Of a DNA stretch of 64,000 nucleotides, positions 34,550 to 42,643 are shown piece by piece (within the stretch, counting starts at the first letter, position 1; each line of letters opens with the position of its first letter). The translations under genes were made by a program, and so were the position numbers. The stretch is from the NCBI RefSeq assembly GCF_000732615.1, contig NZ_JPGL01000001.1:226450-290449 (forward strand), read 5' to 3'. A model generated the notes under the pieces. That model was given only the letters and a program-made list of their open reading frames with translations. It was not told where the DNA came from and ran no database searches. The DNA is from Burkholderia paludis (lineage in GTDB: Bacteria > Pseudomonadota > Gammaproteobacteria > Burkholderiales > Burkholderiaceae).

Positions 34550-34881
34550 AGCGTACAGGGTTTGCGTTGTTGGGGTTCGTGTGGGGTTTGCTGGTCACAT
34601 GGGCATCAGGCTACACATTCAGCCATATGCACTGGCCCACGCCTCCCTCACATTCCACGGGCTGCAACGATCTTGAGCATTGCGGCTCTCATGCAGCCTT
34701 TTTCTTGGTAACACTGGGACTGCTGATTTGGCCCGCCATCGTATTCTGCGTTCTGAATACGGTTGCATATAAGCGGTGGTCGAATCGGAAATGGGGCACC
34801 GTCTTTGCCGTTGTGACGCTTCTCGTCGTGTTGTTCTATTTGGCCACGTACGCTGTACCTGCGTTGGGCCTCTTCGGCTGA
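34546..34881 (+). CDS. Membrane protein, probable immunity to the amidase
   Basis: 111 residues from the ATG overlapping the amidase stop. Three hydrophobic segments (about 5-24, 50-70, 84-106) with a periplasmic-looking loop containing two cysteines (TGCNDLEHCGSH). Known Tai4 immunity proteins are soluble periplasmic proteins; a multi-span membrane protein in this slot would be a different type. Immunity role is inferred from coupling alone. Confidence 0.65.
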   Translation: MKRTGFALLGFVWGLLVTWASGYTFSHMHWPTPPSHSTGCNDLEHCGSHAAFFLVTLGLLIWPAIVFCVLNTVAYKRWSNRKWGTVFAVVTLLVVLFYLATYAVPALGLFG

Positions 34882-34888
34882 CGCCGCG

Positions 34889-34903
34889 GACTATACGATA
34901 GTC
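34889..34903. promoter_or_regulatory. Perfect palindrome upstream of AlpA-like gene
   Basis: GACTATACGATAGTC: 6-base arms, 3-base centre. A candidate operator or integrase/excisionase-type binding site between the immunity gene and the AlpA-like gene. Confidence 0.45.
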
Positions 34904-34924
34904 ACCTAGATTGTGTTGCGACGT

Positions 34925-34956
34925 GCCAGAGCGCTCCATAACATACGCGCTCTGGC
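34925..34956 (+). promoter_or_regulatory. Leader hairpin before AlpA-like gene
   Basis: GCCAGAGCGC (34925-34934) pairs perfectly with GCGCTCTGGC (34947-34956), 12-base loop, followed immediately by the CACCACCAC motif (34957-34965) and the ATG at 34979. No T-run. Probably a structured leader. Confidence 0.5.
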
Positions 34957-34978
34957 CACCACCACACCAGGTCGAAAC

Positions 34979-35170
34979 ATGGAAACCACCACGACTCCGA
35001 AGAAGCTGTATCGCATCAAGGCGGTCATGGATATGCTCAGCATCTCCCGAACCACCGTCTACCGCCTCGTCGACAAGGGGAAGCTGAAACTGGTCAAGAT
35101 CGGCGAGCGCTCCAGCGGCATCACCGCCGAAAGCGTCGAAGCGATCATGGCCGGCCCGGACGCCGCCTAA
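34979..35170 (+). CDS. AlpA/excisionase-like helix-turn-helix protein
   Basis: 63 residues from the ATG at 34979. LYRIKAVMDMLSISRTTVYRLVDKGKLKLVKIGERSSGITAESVEAIMAG is the MerR-type winged helix of AlpA/Xis-like proteins, which steer excision or regulate phage genes. The first codons are threonine-rich (METTTT). It is the last phage-like gene before chromosomal sequence, a usual place for a recombination directionality factor or a regulator near an attachment site. Confidence 0.8.
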   Translation: METTTTPKKLYRIKAVMDMLSISRTTVYRLVDKGKLKLVKIGERSSGITAESVEAIMAGPDAA

Positions 35171-35251
35171 CCCTCCCTCTGGCGCTCGGCCCCGAGCGCC
35201 GCCCCTCCCGTCTCATCTCCCTCCTTTGTTCCCTCATTGGTCGTTTTGCGC

Positions 35252-35292
35252 TTGACAACCCGCCTCGCCCAAAATACTGTATGGATAACCAG
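35252..35292 (+). promoter_or_regulatory. Promoter with LexA-like box
   Basis: TTGACA (35252-35257), 17-base spacer, TACTGT (35275-35280). CTGTATGGATAACCAG (35277-35292) overlaps the -10 and differs by one base from the CTGT-N8-ACAG LexA rule. Likely drives the gene at 35444; the 164 bases between hold no convincing gene. The stretch 35171-35443 also includes a GGCGCTCG/CGAGCGCC hairpin (35181-35200). Confidence 0.4.
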
Positions 35293-35443
35293 CTGTACAA
35301 CCAACCAGTATTCCGGCAGCGGCAGAAGCTCGGCGCTCCCGTCGACAGCACCGGTTGGCGGCTCCAGGTCCAGCGCAGCCTTTCATGGTAGCTAGAGTGG
35401 TAGCCAGACCTGATTTATCGACGAAAACACCCCGGAGAGCCTT

Positions 35444-35746
35444 ATGCAACAAGGGTCCCTGTTTAAAGTGGAACATCTGGTCCGTATCGTCAACGAAACC
35501 GACCGCCAGGTACTGGCGTGGCTTCGCGCCCAGGTCGGCGATACCCGCGTCGAGCGCGCGGCTCGCCAGCTCGGGCATACGCGCAAGCCCTTTCCGTCCG
35601 CGGTATGCCGGTATCTGGGCATGAGCGCGCCGGCCACGCTGCTGCGCCAGGCCGAGCGGCCGCGCGCCGCACGCGATTTCTCGGTCGGCGATCGCTACCT
35701 GTCGCTGATCCGTCAGCACCTCGCCACACACTCGGCCAGTCGCTGA
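35444..35746 (+). CDS. Small conserved-looking protein, unknown
   Basis: 100 residues with GGAGAG 7 bases before the ATG. Basic, helical (RVERAARQLGHTRKPFPSAVCRYLGM), no recognised domain. Its base composition is chromosomal. It lies downstream of a promoter with a LexA-like box, so it may be damage-inducible. Function unknown. Confidence 0.6.
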   Translation: MQQGSLFKVEHLVRIVNETDRQVLAWLRAQVGDTRVERAARQLGHTRKPFPSAVCRYLGMSAPATLLRQAERPRAARDFSVGDRYLSLIRQHLATHSASR

Positions 35747-35828
35747 AGGCGTGGCGGCCGGCCGCCGCAAGGGTGCGGCGAGCCGGCGCCGCTCGCCAGT
35801 GCGCGTACCCGGCGGGCAGGTGTCGCCG

Positions 35829-37313
35829 CTATGCGGCCGCCGCGGCGTCGCGGATCAGGCGGCCGAGCGTCTCGAACGCCGCCTCGTGCCCGGCATCGAA
35901 CACGCGCGTGCAGGCGAGCCGGATATAGCCGTCGAAGCGGTCGGAATTCGAGAAGATCGAACCGGGCGCGATCTTGATCCCGTGCGCCAGCGCGGCGTCG
36001 AACAGCGCATCGGAGCGCACGCCGTCCGGCAACGCGATCCAGAGCAGCATGCCGCCCGGCGGCTGGTTCAGCCGGGTTCCGGCCGGAAAATGGCGCGCAA
36101 TCGCATCGATCGTGCCGTCGCGCTGCACGCGCAACTGTTCGCGAAACCTGCGCAGATGGCGATCGAACGCCCCCGAACCGACAAATTCGGCCGCCACGGC
36201 CTGCAGCAGCGCGGCATTGTGCCGGCTTTGCGCGAACTTCAGCATCCTCACGCGCGCATGCCAGCGCCCCGCGCTCATCCAGCCGAGCCGCATCCCGGGC
36301 GCCAGCACCTTGTTGAACGACGGGCAGTAGATCACCGTGCCGTCCCGGTCCCACGCCTTGACCGGTTTGACCGTCTGCTGCGCCTCCACGAGTTCGCGAT
36401 AAGGCTCGTCCTCGATCACGGCCACGCCGTGGCGCGAGCACAGCGAGACGAGCGCGGCCTTGCGCGCATCGGGCATCACGCAGCCGAGCGGGTTCTGCAG
36501 GTTCGGCACGACGACCACGGCCCGAAGATCCGGATAGGCGGCCAGCGCCACTTCGAGCGCTTCGATCGACAGGCCGGTCGTCGGGCTGGCCGGGATTTCG
36601 AGCGCGCGCAGGCCGAGGCTTTCGAGCAACTGGATCAAGCCGAAGAAAGCCGGCGATTCGATCGCGATCGTGTCGCCGGGGCGCGCCACCGCGCGCAGCG
36701 CGAGATTCACCGCGTCGACGCCACCGCTCGTCGACAGCACGTCGTCCGGCGTCACCGTCACGCCGTAGGACAACGCGCGCCTGGCCATCGCCTGCCGGAA
36801 TTCGGGGGAGCCGCCGACGGGCCCTGCATCCGTCAGCAGCGTCGGCTTGCGTCGCAGTAGCCGGATCGCCAGCGCCTGCAGGCGCTCGGCCGGATACAGC
36901 GAGGCCAGCGCGGACGCGCCACCGAGATTCAACGCATCGGTCGCCGCGTTCGCGCGATCGATCACGCGGGACACACGCTCGTGCAGGCCCGCAAACGGCG
37001 GCTCGACGCTCAGCGGCGGCGCCTCGCTTTCCGGCAATGTGTCGAGCACGGCCGCCGCGCGGCGCCGCACGAAGTAGCCGGAACGCGGCTTCGCCTCGCA
37101 CCAGCCCGTATCCTCGAGCCGCCGAAACGCCTGGATCGCGGTCGACAGGCTCACGCCGTGCCGTGCCATGAACGCGCGCACCGACGGCATCCGGTCGCCG
37201 GGCGACAACGTGCCGGCCGCAATGATGCGGCGGTAGTGCTCGGCGAGCCGCTCGTACAGCGGTTCGCCGTCCATCGGCAACGGCGGCCGGCACGGGTCGG
37301 TAAAAGACGTCAT
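35829..37313 (-). CDS. MocR-type PLP-dependent transcriptional regulator
   Basis: 494 residues from the ATG giving MTSFTDPCRPPLPMDGEPLYERLAEHYR; longer starts run into the divergent promoter region. N-terminal GntR winged helix (LSPGDRMPSVRAFMARHGVSLSTAIQAFRRLEDTGW, about 35-80) fused to an aminotransferase class I domain with PLP lysine Lys335 (PSFNKVLAPGMRLGW). MocR proteins bind PLP or amino compounds and regulate adjacent genes. Transcribed divergently from the DUF2917 gene. Confidence 0.9.
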   Translation of the reverse strand: MTSFTDPCRPPLPMDGEPLYERLAEHYRRIIAAGTLSPGDRMPSVRAFMARHGVSLSTAIQAFRRLEDTGWCEAKPRSGYFVRRRAAAVLDTLPESEAPPLSVEPPFAGLHERVSRVIDRANAATDALNLGGASALASLYPAERLQALAIRLLRRKPTLLTDAGPVGGSPEFRQAMARRALSYGVTVTPDDVLSTSGGVDAVNLALRAVARPGDTIAIESPAFFGLIQLLESLGLRALEIPASPTTGLSIEALEVALAAYPDLRAVVVVPNLQNPLGCVMPDARKAALVSLCSRHGVAVIEDEPYRELVEAQQTVKPVKAWDRDGTVIYCPSFNKVLAPGMRLGWMSAGRWHARVRMLKFAQSRHNAALLQAVAAEFVGSGAFDRHLRRFREQLRVQRDGTIDAIARHFPAGTRLNQPPGGMLLWIALPDGVRSDALFDAALAHGIKIAPGSIFSNSDRFDGYIRLACTRVFDAGHEAAFETLGRLIRDAAAAA

Positions 37314-37516
37314 GCAGGCGATCGTGCCCGTGCGGCCGAAGGCACGCCAGATACAGATTCCGGGGAAACCCGCCGATACAGCAGCGCAAATTCGTCGCCT
37401 GCACCGGAACAGATTCCCGTCCCCTGAATCTGTCGAGCCGGCGGCCGTTTCCCTAACCTGATTGCACGCCGTCGCCTCGCCGTCGCGGGGCCGCACAACC
37501 GGGAAGGGGAATCGCC

Positions 37517-37867
37517 ATGCAGACACGACACGTCCGGCTCGACGCCGGACAAAGCCACTTCGCGTGGTTCGACAAGGGCAGCCGGGTGATCGTGCTGGAC
37601 GGCGCGCTCGCGGTCACGTTGCGTCACGGCGGGCTCGACTGGCTGCCCGATGCGCCGCAGTCCGTTCGCCGCCTGCTCGACGAAGGCGAGTGCCTGACGT
37701 TCGAAACGGCCGGCCACGCGATGCTGTCGGCCGGCGGCGCCGGTGCGGTCAGCACGGCGGTCGTCGAGCCGGGCAGCCGGCCCGGCGTGCTCGCGGCGTG
37801 GCGCGCGATCCTGGGCCGCCTCTCCGGGCGGGTGCGCGGCGGCCACCGTGCGCACGAACCTTCCTGA
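37517..37867 (+). CDS. DUF2917 family protein
   Basis: 116 residues, GGGGA before the ATG. Small cupin-like beta protein with FAWFDKGSRVIVLDGALAVTLRH and DEGECLTFETAGHAMLSA, the DUF2917 pattern often found next to MocR/GntR regulators in Burkholderia. Role unknown; perhaps a small-molecule-binding partner of the regulator. The last 20 residues are basic. Confidence 0.75.
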   Translation: MQTRHVRLDAGQSHFAWFDKGSRVIVLDGALAVTLRHGGLDWLPDAPQSVRRLLDEGECLTFETAGHAMLSAGGAGAVSTAVVEPGSRPGVLAAWRAILGRLSGRVRGGHRAHEPS

Positions 37868-38011
37868 TCGTACGACTGGCGGCTCTCCGCCGGTCACGTC
37901 AGCCTGACGTCGCCTCGTCCGGCGCAACGCCGGTGCGAACCGGTCCGACGGTGCCGTTGCGGATCGTCCGGCTCCACCGCCGCTCCCTCCCCGGTCCGCT
38001 CGGCCGTCGCC

Positions 38012-38434
38012 TCAGCGCGCGCGCCGCCGACGCTCGGCCCACTCGAATATCGCCATCCCCACCAGCATCGCGGCGACGAACCCGATCCCCTTGCTCACTC
38101 CGAAGCCGATCGACACGATCGCGGGCCCGGGGCAGAACCCGGCGATGCCCCAGCCGATGCCGAACGCCGCGCTGCCGGCCACCAGCCGCACAGTGATCGC
38201 CCGCCGCGCCGGCAACTGCATCGGCAGGCCGAGCCACGACCGCGTCCGGCGTTTCGCCCATGCGAACGCGAGCACGGCCACACCTGTCGCGCCGGCCATC
38301 ACGAACGCGAGCGACGGATCCCAGCGGCCCGCCAGGTCGAGAAAGCCGAGCACCTTCTGCGGATTGGCCATGCCCGACACGACGAGGCCGACGCCGAACA
38401 GCAGCCCCGCCAGAAACGCGAATCCTGCCTGCAT
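38012..38434 (-). CDS. YeeE/YedE-type membrane protein, C-terminal half
   Basis: 140 residues with four hydrophobic segments. GFLFGVGLVVSGMANPQKVLGFLDL-like N-terminus and GWGIAGFCPGPAIVSIGFG (containing the key cysteine) are typical of the DUF6691/YeeE half-transporters that move thiosulfate or sulfite-related compounds across the inner membrane. Three bases after its partner gene, with which it would form a pair. Confidence 0.85.
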   Translation of the reverse strand: MQAGFAFLAGLLFGVGLVVSGMANPQKVLGFLDLAGRWDPSLAFVMAGATGVAVLAFAWAKRRTRSWLGLPMQLPARRAITVRLVAGSAAFGIGWGIAGFCPGPAIVSIGFGVSKGIGFVAAMLVGMAIFEWAERRRRAR

Positions 38435-38437
38435 CGG

Positions 38438-38872
38438 TCAGCCCCCCAGCACGTGCCGCCGCACGAATACGGTCACGAAACCCGCAACCATGAAGATCGC
38501 CGTCGCGACCACCGAGCGCAACGCGCCGCGCGACATCCCGCACACGCCGTGGCCGCTCGTGCATCCGCCCGCGTACCGCGTGCCGATCCCGACCAGCAGC
38601 CCCGCGGCCAGCACGTCGGGCCAGCCGGCATCGACCTGCGGCATCGGCCCGGCCCCGGCGACGCGCATCGCCAGCGGCGCGACGATCAGCCCGGCGACGA
38701 ACGCGGCGCGCCAGCCGCGCTCGCCGACGGCCGCCGTGAGCAGCCCGCCGACGATGCCGCTGATACCGGCGATGCGGCCGTTGAACGCGACAAGCCAGGC
38801 GACAGCCAGCCCGATCAGCACGCCGCCGGCCAGCGACGGCCACGGCGTGAAATGAAGCGCATCAACGTGCAT
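38438..38872 (-). CDS. YeeE/YedE-type membrane protein, N-terminal half
   Basis: 144 residues, AGGAG before the ATG. Four hydrophobic segments; LLVGIGTRYAGGCTSGHGVCGMSRGALRS carries the conserved cysteines that relay sulfur compounds in YeeE channels. Overlaps the upstream ArsR gene by 11 bases, so the three form one operon. Confidence 0.85.
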   Translation of the reverse strand: MHVDALHFTPWPSLAGGVLIGLAVAWLVAFNGRIAGISGIVGGLLTAAVGERGWRAAFVAGLIVAPLAMRVAGAGPMPQVDAGWPDVLAAGLLVGIGTRYAGGCTSGHGVCGMSRGALRSVVATAIFMVAGFVTVFVRRHVLGG

Positions 38873-39212
38873 CGCGGGTCTCCTGCGCGGCCGGGCCGCG
38901 GAACTGTTCGTACAGTACGCCCATCACCGCGATCGCGGCCGGACTGTCGAGCGAATGGTGGATGTTCTTGCCCTCGCGGCGCGTACGGACCGGCGCGTGG
39001 TCGCGCCACACGCCGAGTGGCTGCGACAGCGTCGGCTGGCGGATGTCCAGCCGCGTTTCGATGTCGCCGACACAGCGCTCGCCCCGCGACAGCTCGCGGC
39101 GCAACAGCAGCCGGTAGGGATTCGACAGCACCTCGAGGAACACGCAAGCCGATTCGGCGATCGCGCGCATCGTGTCCGGTTCGGGCAGCCCGGCGGGAAG
39201 ATCGTCGTGCAT
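38862..39212 (-). CDS. ArsR/SmtB family repressor of the YeeE pair
   Basis: 116 residues. Winged helix with LEVLSNPYRLLLRRELSRGERCVGDIETRLDIRQPTLSQPLGVWRD. In sulfide/persulfide sensors (BigR/SqrR) a Cys sits in the same place as GERC here, but the second conserved Cys near the C-terminal helix is not seen (LYEQFRGP); another Cys lies near residue 23. Position before sulfur-transport genes supports a reactive-sulfur sensor, with an altered cysteine pair. Confidence 0.85.
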   Translation of the reverse strand: MHDDLPAGLPEPDTMRAIAESACVFLEVLSNPYRLLLRRELSRGERCVGDIETRLDIRQPTLSQPLGVWRDHAPVRTRREGKNIHHSLDSPAAIAVMGVLYEQFRGPAAQETRDAR

Positions 39213-39237
39213 TGGTGCAGGAATATATTTACGAATT

Positions 39238-39262
39238 CAATATTTTATCATTTTATATATTG
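39238..39262. promoter_or_regulatory. A+T-rich promoter/operator of the ArsR operon
   Basis: CAATAT (39238-39243) and ATATTG (39257-39262) form an inverted repeat inside an exceptionally A+T-rich stretch (about 39222-39262) in otherwise G+C-rich DNA, 26-50 bases upstream of the ArsR start. Probable ArsR operator and -10 region. Confidence 0.55.
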
Positions 39263-39308
39263 TTGAGTTCGTCCGGTGGCCGTTCGCCACGTTATCCCCC
39301 GCCGCCGC

Positions 39309-40670
39309 TCAGGCCTGCTCGCCCGCGATCGCATCGCCGGCCGCCCCGCGCATCGCATCGGCGCGAACCACGCCCAGTGCCAGCACCGCGAGCGCCGCCA
39401 TCGCACACGGCACCGCGACCGCGGCAAACGCGGCCGGCAGCGGCATGCCCGCGGCCAGCATCGCGCCGCCCGCCATCGATCCGACGACCGAGCCGCCGCG
39501 GCCGATGCCGTTCGCCCAGCTCACGCCGGTGGTCCGGCACTCGGTCGGATAGAACCCGGCCGACAGCGCGTTCGCGCCGACCTGCGAACCCGACACGCAG
39601 AAGCCCGCCGCGAACACGGCGAGCGCGGCGCCCCACGGCGAGGCGGCCAGTACGCCGATCGCCGCGACGAACAGGCCGGCCGCCGCATAGCTGCAGGCCA
39701 GCACGCGATGCGGATCGAAGCGGTCCATCAGCGCGCCGAGCACGATCGCGCCGAGCGTGCCGCCGACCTGGAACATCGCGGTCACGCGCGCGGCCGTCTG
39801 CAACGTCGCGCCGGTCGTGCGCAGCAGCGTCGGCAGCCAGCTCGACAGCAAGTAGATGACGAGCAGGCTCATGAAGAACGTGAGCCACAGCAGCAGCGTG
39901 CCGCGCAGCAGGTCGGCGCCGAACAGGCGGCCGAGCGGCGACCCCGCCGGCTTGCCGGCGGGCGCGACGAACGACGCGCGCGAAAGATGCGGATCGGGCG
40001 CGATGCGCGCGAGCATCGCCGCGATCCGCTCGCGGGCCGCCCCCGTGCCGACGAGATAGCGCACCGATTCCGGCAGCCGCCACGCGAGCACCGGCAGGAG
40101 CAGCAGCGGCGCGGCGCCGCCGACGACGAGCACCGCCCGCCAGCCGTGGTGCTCGATCAGCGACGCGGCCGCGAGCCCGCCGAGCGCGGAGCCGATCGTG
40201 AAGCCGCAAAACATCGTCGTCACGAGCAGCGAACGGCGTCGCGCCGGACAGTATTCGGAGGTCAGCGTGATCGCATTCGGCATCGCGCCGCCGAGCCCGA
40301 GCCCGGTCACGAAACGCCATGCGATCAGCTCCGTCAGGCCGCCGGCGCTCGCCGACGCGGCGCTCGCGATGCCGAAGCACGCCACGCACGCGAGCAGCAG
40401 GCGCTTGCGGCCGAACCGGTCGCCGAACGGCCCGAACGCGAGCGCGCCGGCCATCAGCCCGGCGAGCCCCGCGCCGAACACCGGTGCGAGCCGCGCGGGC
40501 GACAGGCCCCATTCCGCGCGGATGACGGGGGCGATGAAACCGATCGACGCGGTATCGAACCCGTCGATCGCGACGATCAGAAAGCACAGCGCGACAATCG
40601 CGGCCTGAAACGGCGCAACGCGATGCCGGTCGATCCATTCGCTGACGTCGATGGACAGCGTATCGGCCAT
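39309..40670 (-). CDS. mhbT: Aromatic acid:H+ symporter, probable 3-hydroxybenzoate transporter
   Basis: 453 residues from the ATG with GGAGGAG 9 bases upstream (MADTLSIDVSEWID). Twelve hydrophobic segments; AAHS family signatures IDGFDTASIGFIAPV and GPFGDRFGRKRLL near helix 2-3, and the second GALMDRFDPHRVL. This MFS subfamily imports aromatic acids (PcaK, BenK, MhbT). As the last gene of a gentisate operon that starts from 3-hydroxybenzoate, 3-hydroxybenzoate uptake is the likely job. Confidence 0.85.
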   Translation of the reverse strand: MADTLSIDVSEWIDRHRVAPFQAAIVALCFLIVAIDGFDTASIGFIAPVIRAEWGLSPARLAPVFGAGLAGLMAGALAFGPFGDRFGRKRLLLACVACFGIASAASASAGGLTELIAWRFVTGLGLGGAMPNAITLTSEYCPARRRSLLVTTMFCGFTIGSALGGLAAASLIEHHGWRAVLVVGGAAPLLLLPVLAWRLPESVRYLVGTGAARERIAAMLARIAPDPHLSRASFVAPAGKPAGSPLGRLFGADLLRGTLLLWLTFFMSLLVIYLLSSWLPTLLRTTGATLQTAARVTAMFQVGGTLGAIVLGALMDRFDPHRVLACSYAAAGLFVAAIGVLAASPWGAALAVFAAGFCVSGSQVGANALSAGFYPTECRTTGVSWANGIGRGGSVVGSMAGGAMLAAGMPLPAAFAAVAVPCAMAALAVLALGVVRADAMRGAAGDAIAGEQA

Positions 40671-40749
40671 GATGGTGTCTCCTCCAGGCAGGCGGTCGCG
40701 CGTCATGGCGTTGACCTGCGCGCCGCCGGAATCGGGCCGCCTTGCCGCG

Positions 40750-41958
40750 TCACGCGGCGGGCGTCAGGCAATCTTCCGCACGCCAGCCATGCAGCCAGTC
40801 GAGCGCGTCGTAGAACTGCGTCTGCGTGCGGCCGACCCAGAGCCCGTTGCGGACCTGCCGCTCGACGCCCTTCGCGTGATAGATCCGCCCCATCTCGCGC
40901 GCCGAATACAGCACGCGCGCGGTGCGCGGAATCCGCACGCGCTCGTACAGCGCGAACGCGGCCTCGAAATCGCCGTCGGTCCGGGCAACGGCCGCGCCGA
41001 GCGTCACCGCGTCCTCGAGCGCCTGGCACGCGCCCTGCGCGATGTATTGCGTCATCGGATGCGCGGCGTCGCCGAGCACCGTCGCGCGGCCCGCGCTCCA
41101 GTATTCGACCGGATCGCGGTCGGCGGTCGCCCAGCGCCTCCACGACGTCGGCCGGTCGAGCATCTGTTTCGGCAGCGGATGGATGCCGTCGAAGTACGAC
41201 AGCACTTCGTCCTTGCTGCCGTCGCGCACGCCCCAGGTCTCCTGCTCGCGGCTGTGGAACGTGACGACGAGGTTGTATTGCCGCCCGCCGCGCAGCGGGT
41301 AGTGAACGAGGTGGCAATGCGGGCCGGCCCATACGACGGGCGCGTTGATCCGCAGATCCTGCGGCATGTCGTCGACGTCGACCACCGCGCGATACACGAC
41401 GTGGCCGGTCACGCGATGCGCGTCGCCGATCAGCGCGTGACGGATCGCGGATTTCACGCCGTCGCAGCCGATCACCGCGTCGGCCCGATAGCGTTCGCCG
41501 TGCTGGTCGATCACGGTCACGCCGTTGCCGTCCTGCTCGAAGCCGCACACCTGCGTGCTCGTCCGGAACTCGATCGACGGGTGATCCTTGACGGCCTCGT
41601 AGATCGACAGGTGAATGTCCGCGCGATGGATCACCGCATACGGATTGCCGAAGCGCTCGCGATACGCGGCGCCCGTATCGATGCAGGCGACCGCGCACGC
41701 ATCGAGCGCATCCATCAGTTGCAGCCGGTCGGTGAACACCGCGCGGCTGCGCGCGGCCGCGCCGACGCCCAGCGCATCGAGCGCGTTGAATGCGTTCGCG
41801 GCAAGCTGGATCCCCGCGCCGATCTCGCCGATCTGCGCCGCCTGTTCGAGCAGCGTCACGCGAATGCCCTGGCGCGCGAGCGCCAGCGCCGCCGCGAGTC
41901 CGCCGATACCGCCGCCGATCACGAGTACGCGCCGACCGTTGCTGTTTGTCTCGCTCAT
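40750..41958 (-). CDS. mhbM: 3-hydroxybenzoate 6-hydroxylase
   Basis: 402 residues from MSETNSNGRR (GGAG upstream). FAD-binding GGGIGGLAAALALARQG at about 16-32, the DG motif GCDGVKSAIR, and GDAAHPMTQYIAQGACQALEDA. Flavoprotein monooxygenase turning 3-hydroxybenzoate into gentisate with NADH and O2. Substrate inferred from its place in an operon with gentisate dioxygenase, maleylpyruvate isomerase and fumarylpyruvate hydrolase; salicylate 5-hydroxylases of this region would be multi-component. Confidence 0.87.
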   Translation of the reverse strand: MSETNSNGRRVLVIGGGIGGLAAALALARQGIRVTLLEQAAQIGEIGAGIQLAANAFNALDALGVGAAARSRAVFTDRLQLMDALDACAVACIDTGAAYRERFGNPYAVIHRADIHLSIYEAVKDHPSIEFRTSTQVCGFEQDGNGVTVIDQHGERYRADAVIGCDGVKSAIRHALIGDAHRVTGHVVYRAVVDVDDMPQDLRINAPVVWAGPHCHLVHYPLRGGRQYNLVVTFHSREQETWGVRDGSKDEVLSYFDGIHPLPKQMLDRPTSWRRWATADRDPVEYWSAGRATVLGDAAHPMTQYIAQGACQALEDAVTLGAAVARTDGDFEAAFALYERVRIPRTARVLYSAREMGRIYHAKGVERQVRNGLWVGRTQTQFYDALDWLHGWRAEDCLTPAA

Positions 41959-41977
41959 GTCTGTCTCCTGCTTCGTG

Positions 41978-42619
41978 TTACGCAACGTAATCCGGTTGCC
42001 GCTGCGGTTGCGCGGCCTCGAAGGCCGGCGCGCGCCGTGCGTGTTCATACACCGCGAGGCTGCGCGGGTACGCGCTCAGGTCGCAATCCATCCGCAATGC
42101 GTTCGCCATCTGCGGCACGAGGCAGACGTCGGCGAGTGTCGGCGTGTCGCCGAAGCACCACGGGCCCGTGTCCGCGCGCACGAGCAGCCGCTCGACACCG
42201 GCCATCCCTTCCGCGATCCAGTGCCGGTACCACGCGGCCTTCTGCTGCGGCGTGACGTTCAGCTCGCTGTCGAGATAGCGCAGCACGCGCAGGTTGTTGA
42301 CGGGATGGATGTCGCAGGCGATCAGCGTCGCCAGCTCCAGCACGCGCGCCCGGCGCCGCGGTTCGAGCGGAATCAGCCGCGGTTCCGGATGGATCTGGTC
42401 GAGATAGTCGAGGATCGCGAGCGACTGGCCGAGACGGAATTCGCCGTCGGCCAGCGCCGGCACCAGTGCCGACGGGTTCACCCGCGCGACGTAATCGGCG
42501 TCGCGATGCTCGCCCGTGCGGATGTTCACGGGCAGCGCGTCGTACGCCAGCCCTTTCAGCGCGAGCGCGATTCTCACCCGATAGGATGTCGAACTATTGA
42601 AGAAGCCATGCAGTTGCAC
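41978..42619 (-). CDS. mhbI: Maleylpyruvate isomerase (GST zeta type)
   Basis: 213 residues from the GTG giving MQLHGFFNSSTSYRVRIAL; AAGGTG lies 5 bases upstream, and a GTG five codons earlier is less well placed. SSTSYRVRIAL holds the glutathione-activating Ser; NPSALVPAL and QSLAILDYLD are zeta-class landmarks. Glutathione-dependent isomerisation of maleylpyruvate to fumarylpyruvate, third step of the gentisate pathway. Maleylacetoacetate isomerase is the alternative, but context favours maleylpyruvate. Confidence 0.88.
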   Translation of the reverse strand: MQLHGFFNSSTSYRVRIALALKGLAYDALPVNIRTGEHRDADYVARVNPSALVPALADGEFRLGQSLAILDYLDQIHPEPRLIPLEPRRRARVLELATLIACDIHPVNNLRVLRYLDSELNVTPQQKAAWYRHWIAEGMAGVERLLVRADTGPWCFGDTPTLADVCLVPQMANALRMDCDLSAYPRSLAVYEHARRAPAFEAAQPQRQPDYVA

Positions 42620-42643
42620 GATGTCACCTTTCACCGAAGTGCG

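Larger units (their letters stand above)
1..35170. mobile_element. Lambda-like siphovirus prophage, right-hand part
   Basis: A continuous block of phage late genes: packaging, head, joining, tail, host recognition, lysis and cargo, ending with an AlpA-like regulator at 34979-35170. Gene order from the tape measure gene to J follows the lambda tail module. G+C is visibly lower than in the chromosomal genes that begin at about 35.4 kb. The left end, integrase and early genes are outside the window, so no attachment-site pair can be tested. The right boundary is therefore placed only approximately, between the AlpA-like gene and the gene at 35444. The late genes look intact, which suggests a functional or recently acquired prophage. 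Confidence 0.95.

Noticed and set aside
35281..35391. 36-codon frame starting next to the -10 at 35275
   Set aside because: Its ATG directly follows the -10 hexamer, so the transcript would start inside it; no ribosome site and no recognisable product.
39276..41264. 662-residue + strand frame across the MFS transporter gene
   Set aside because: Arg-rich shadow of the transporter and hydroxylase genes.
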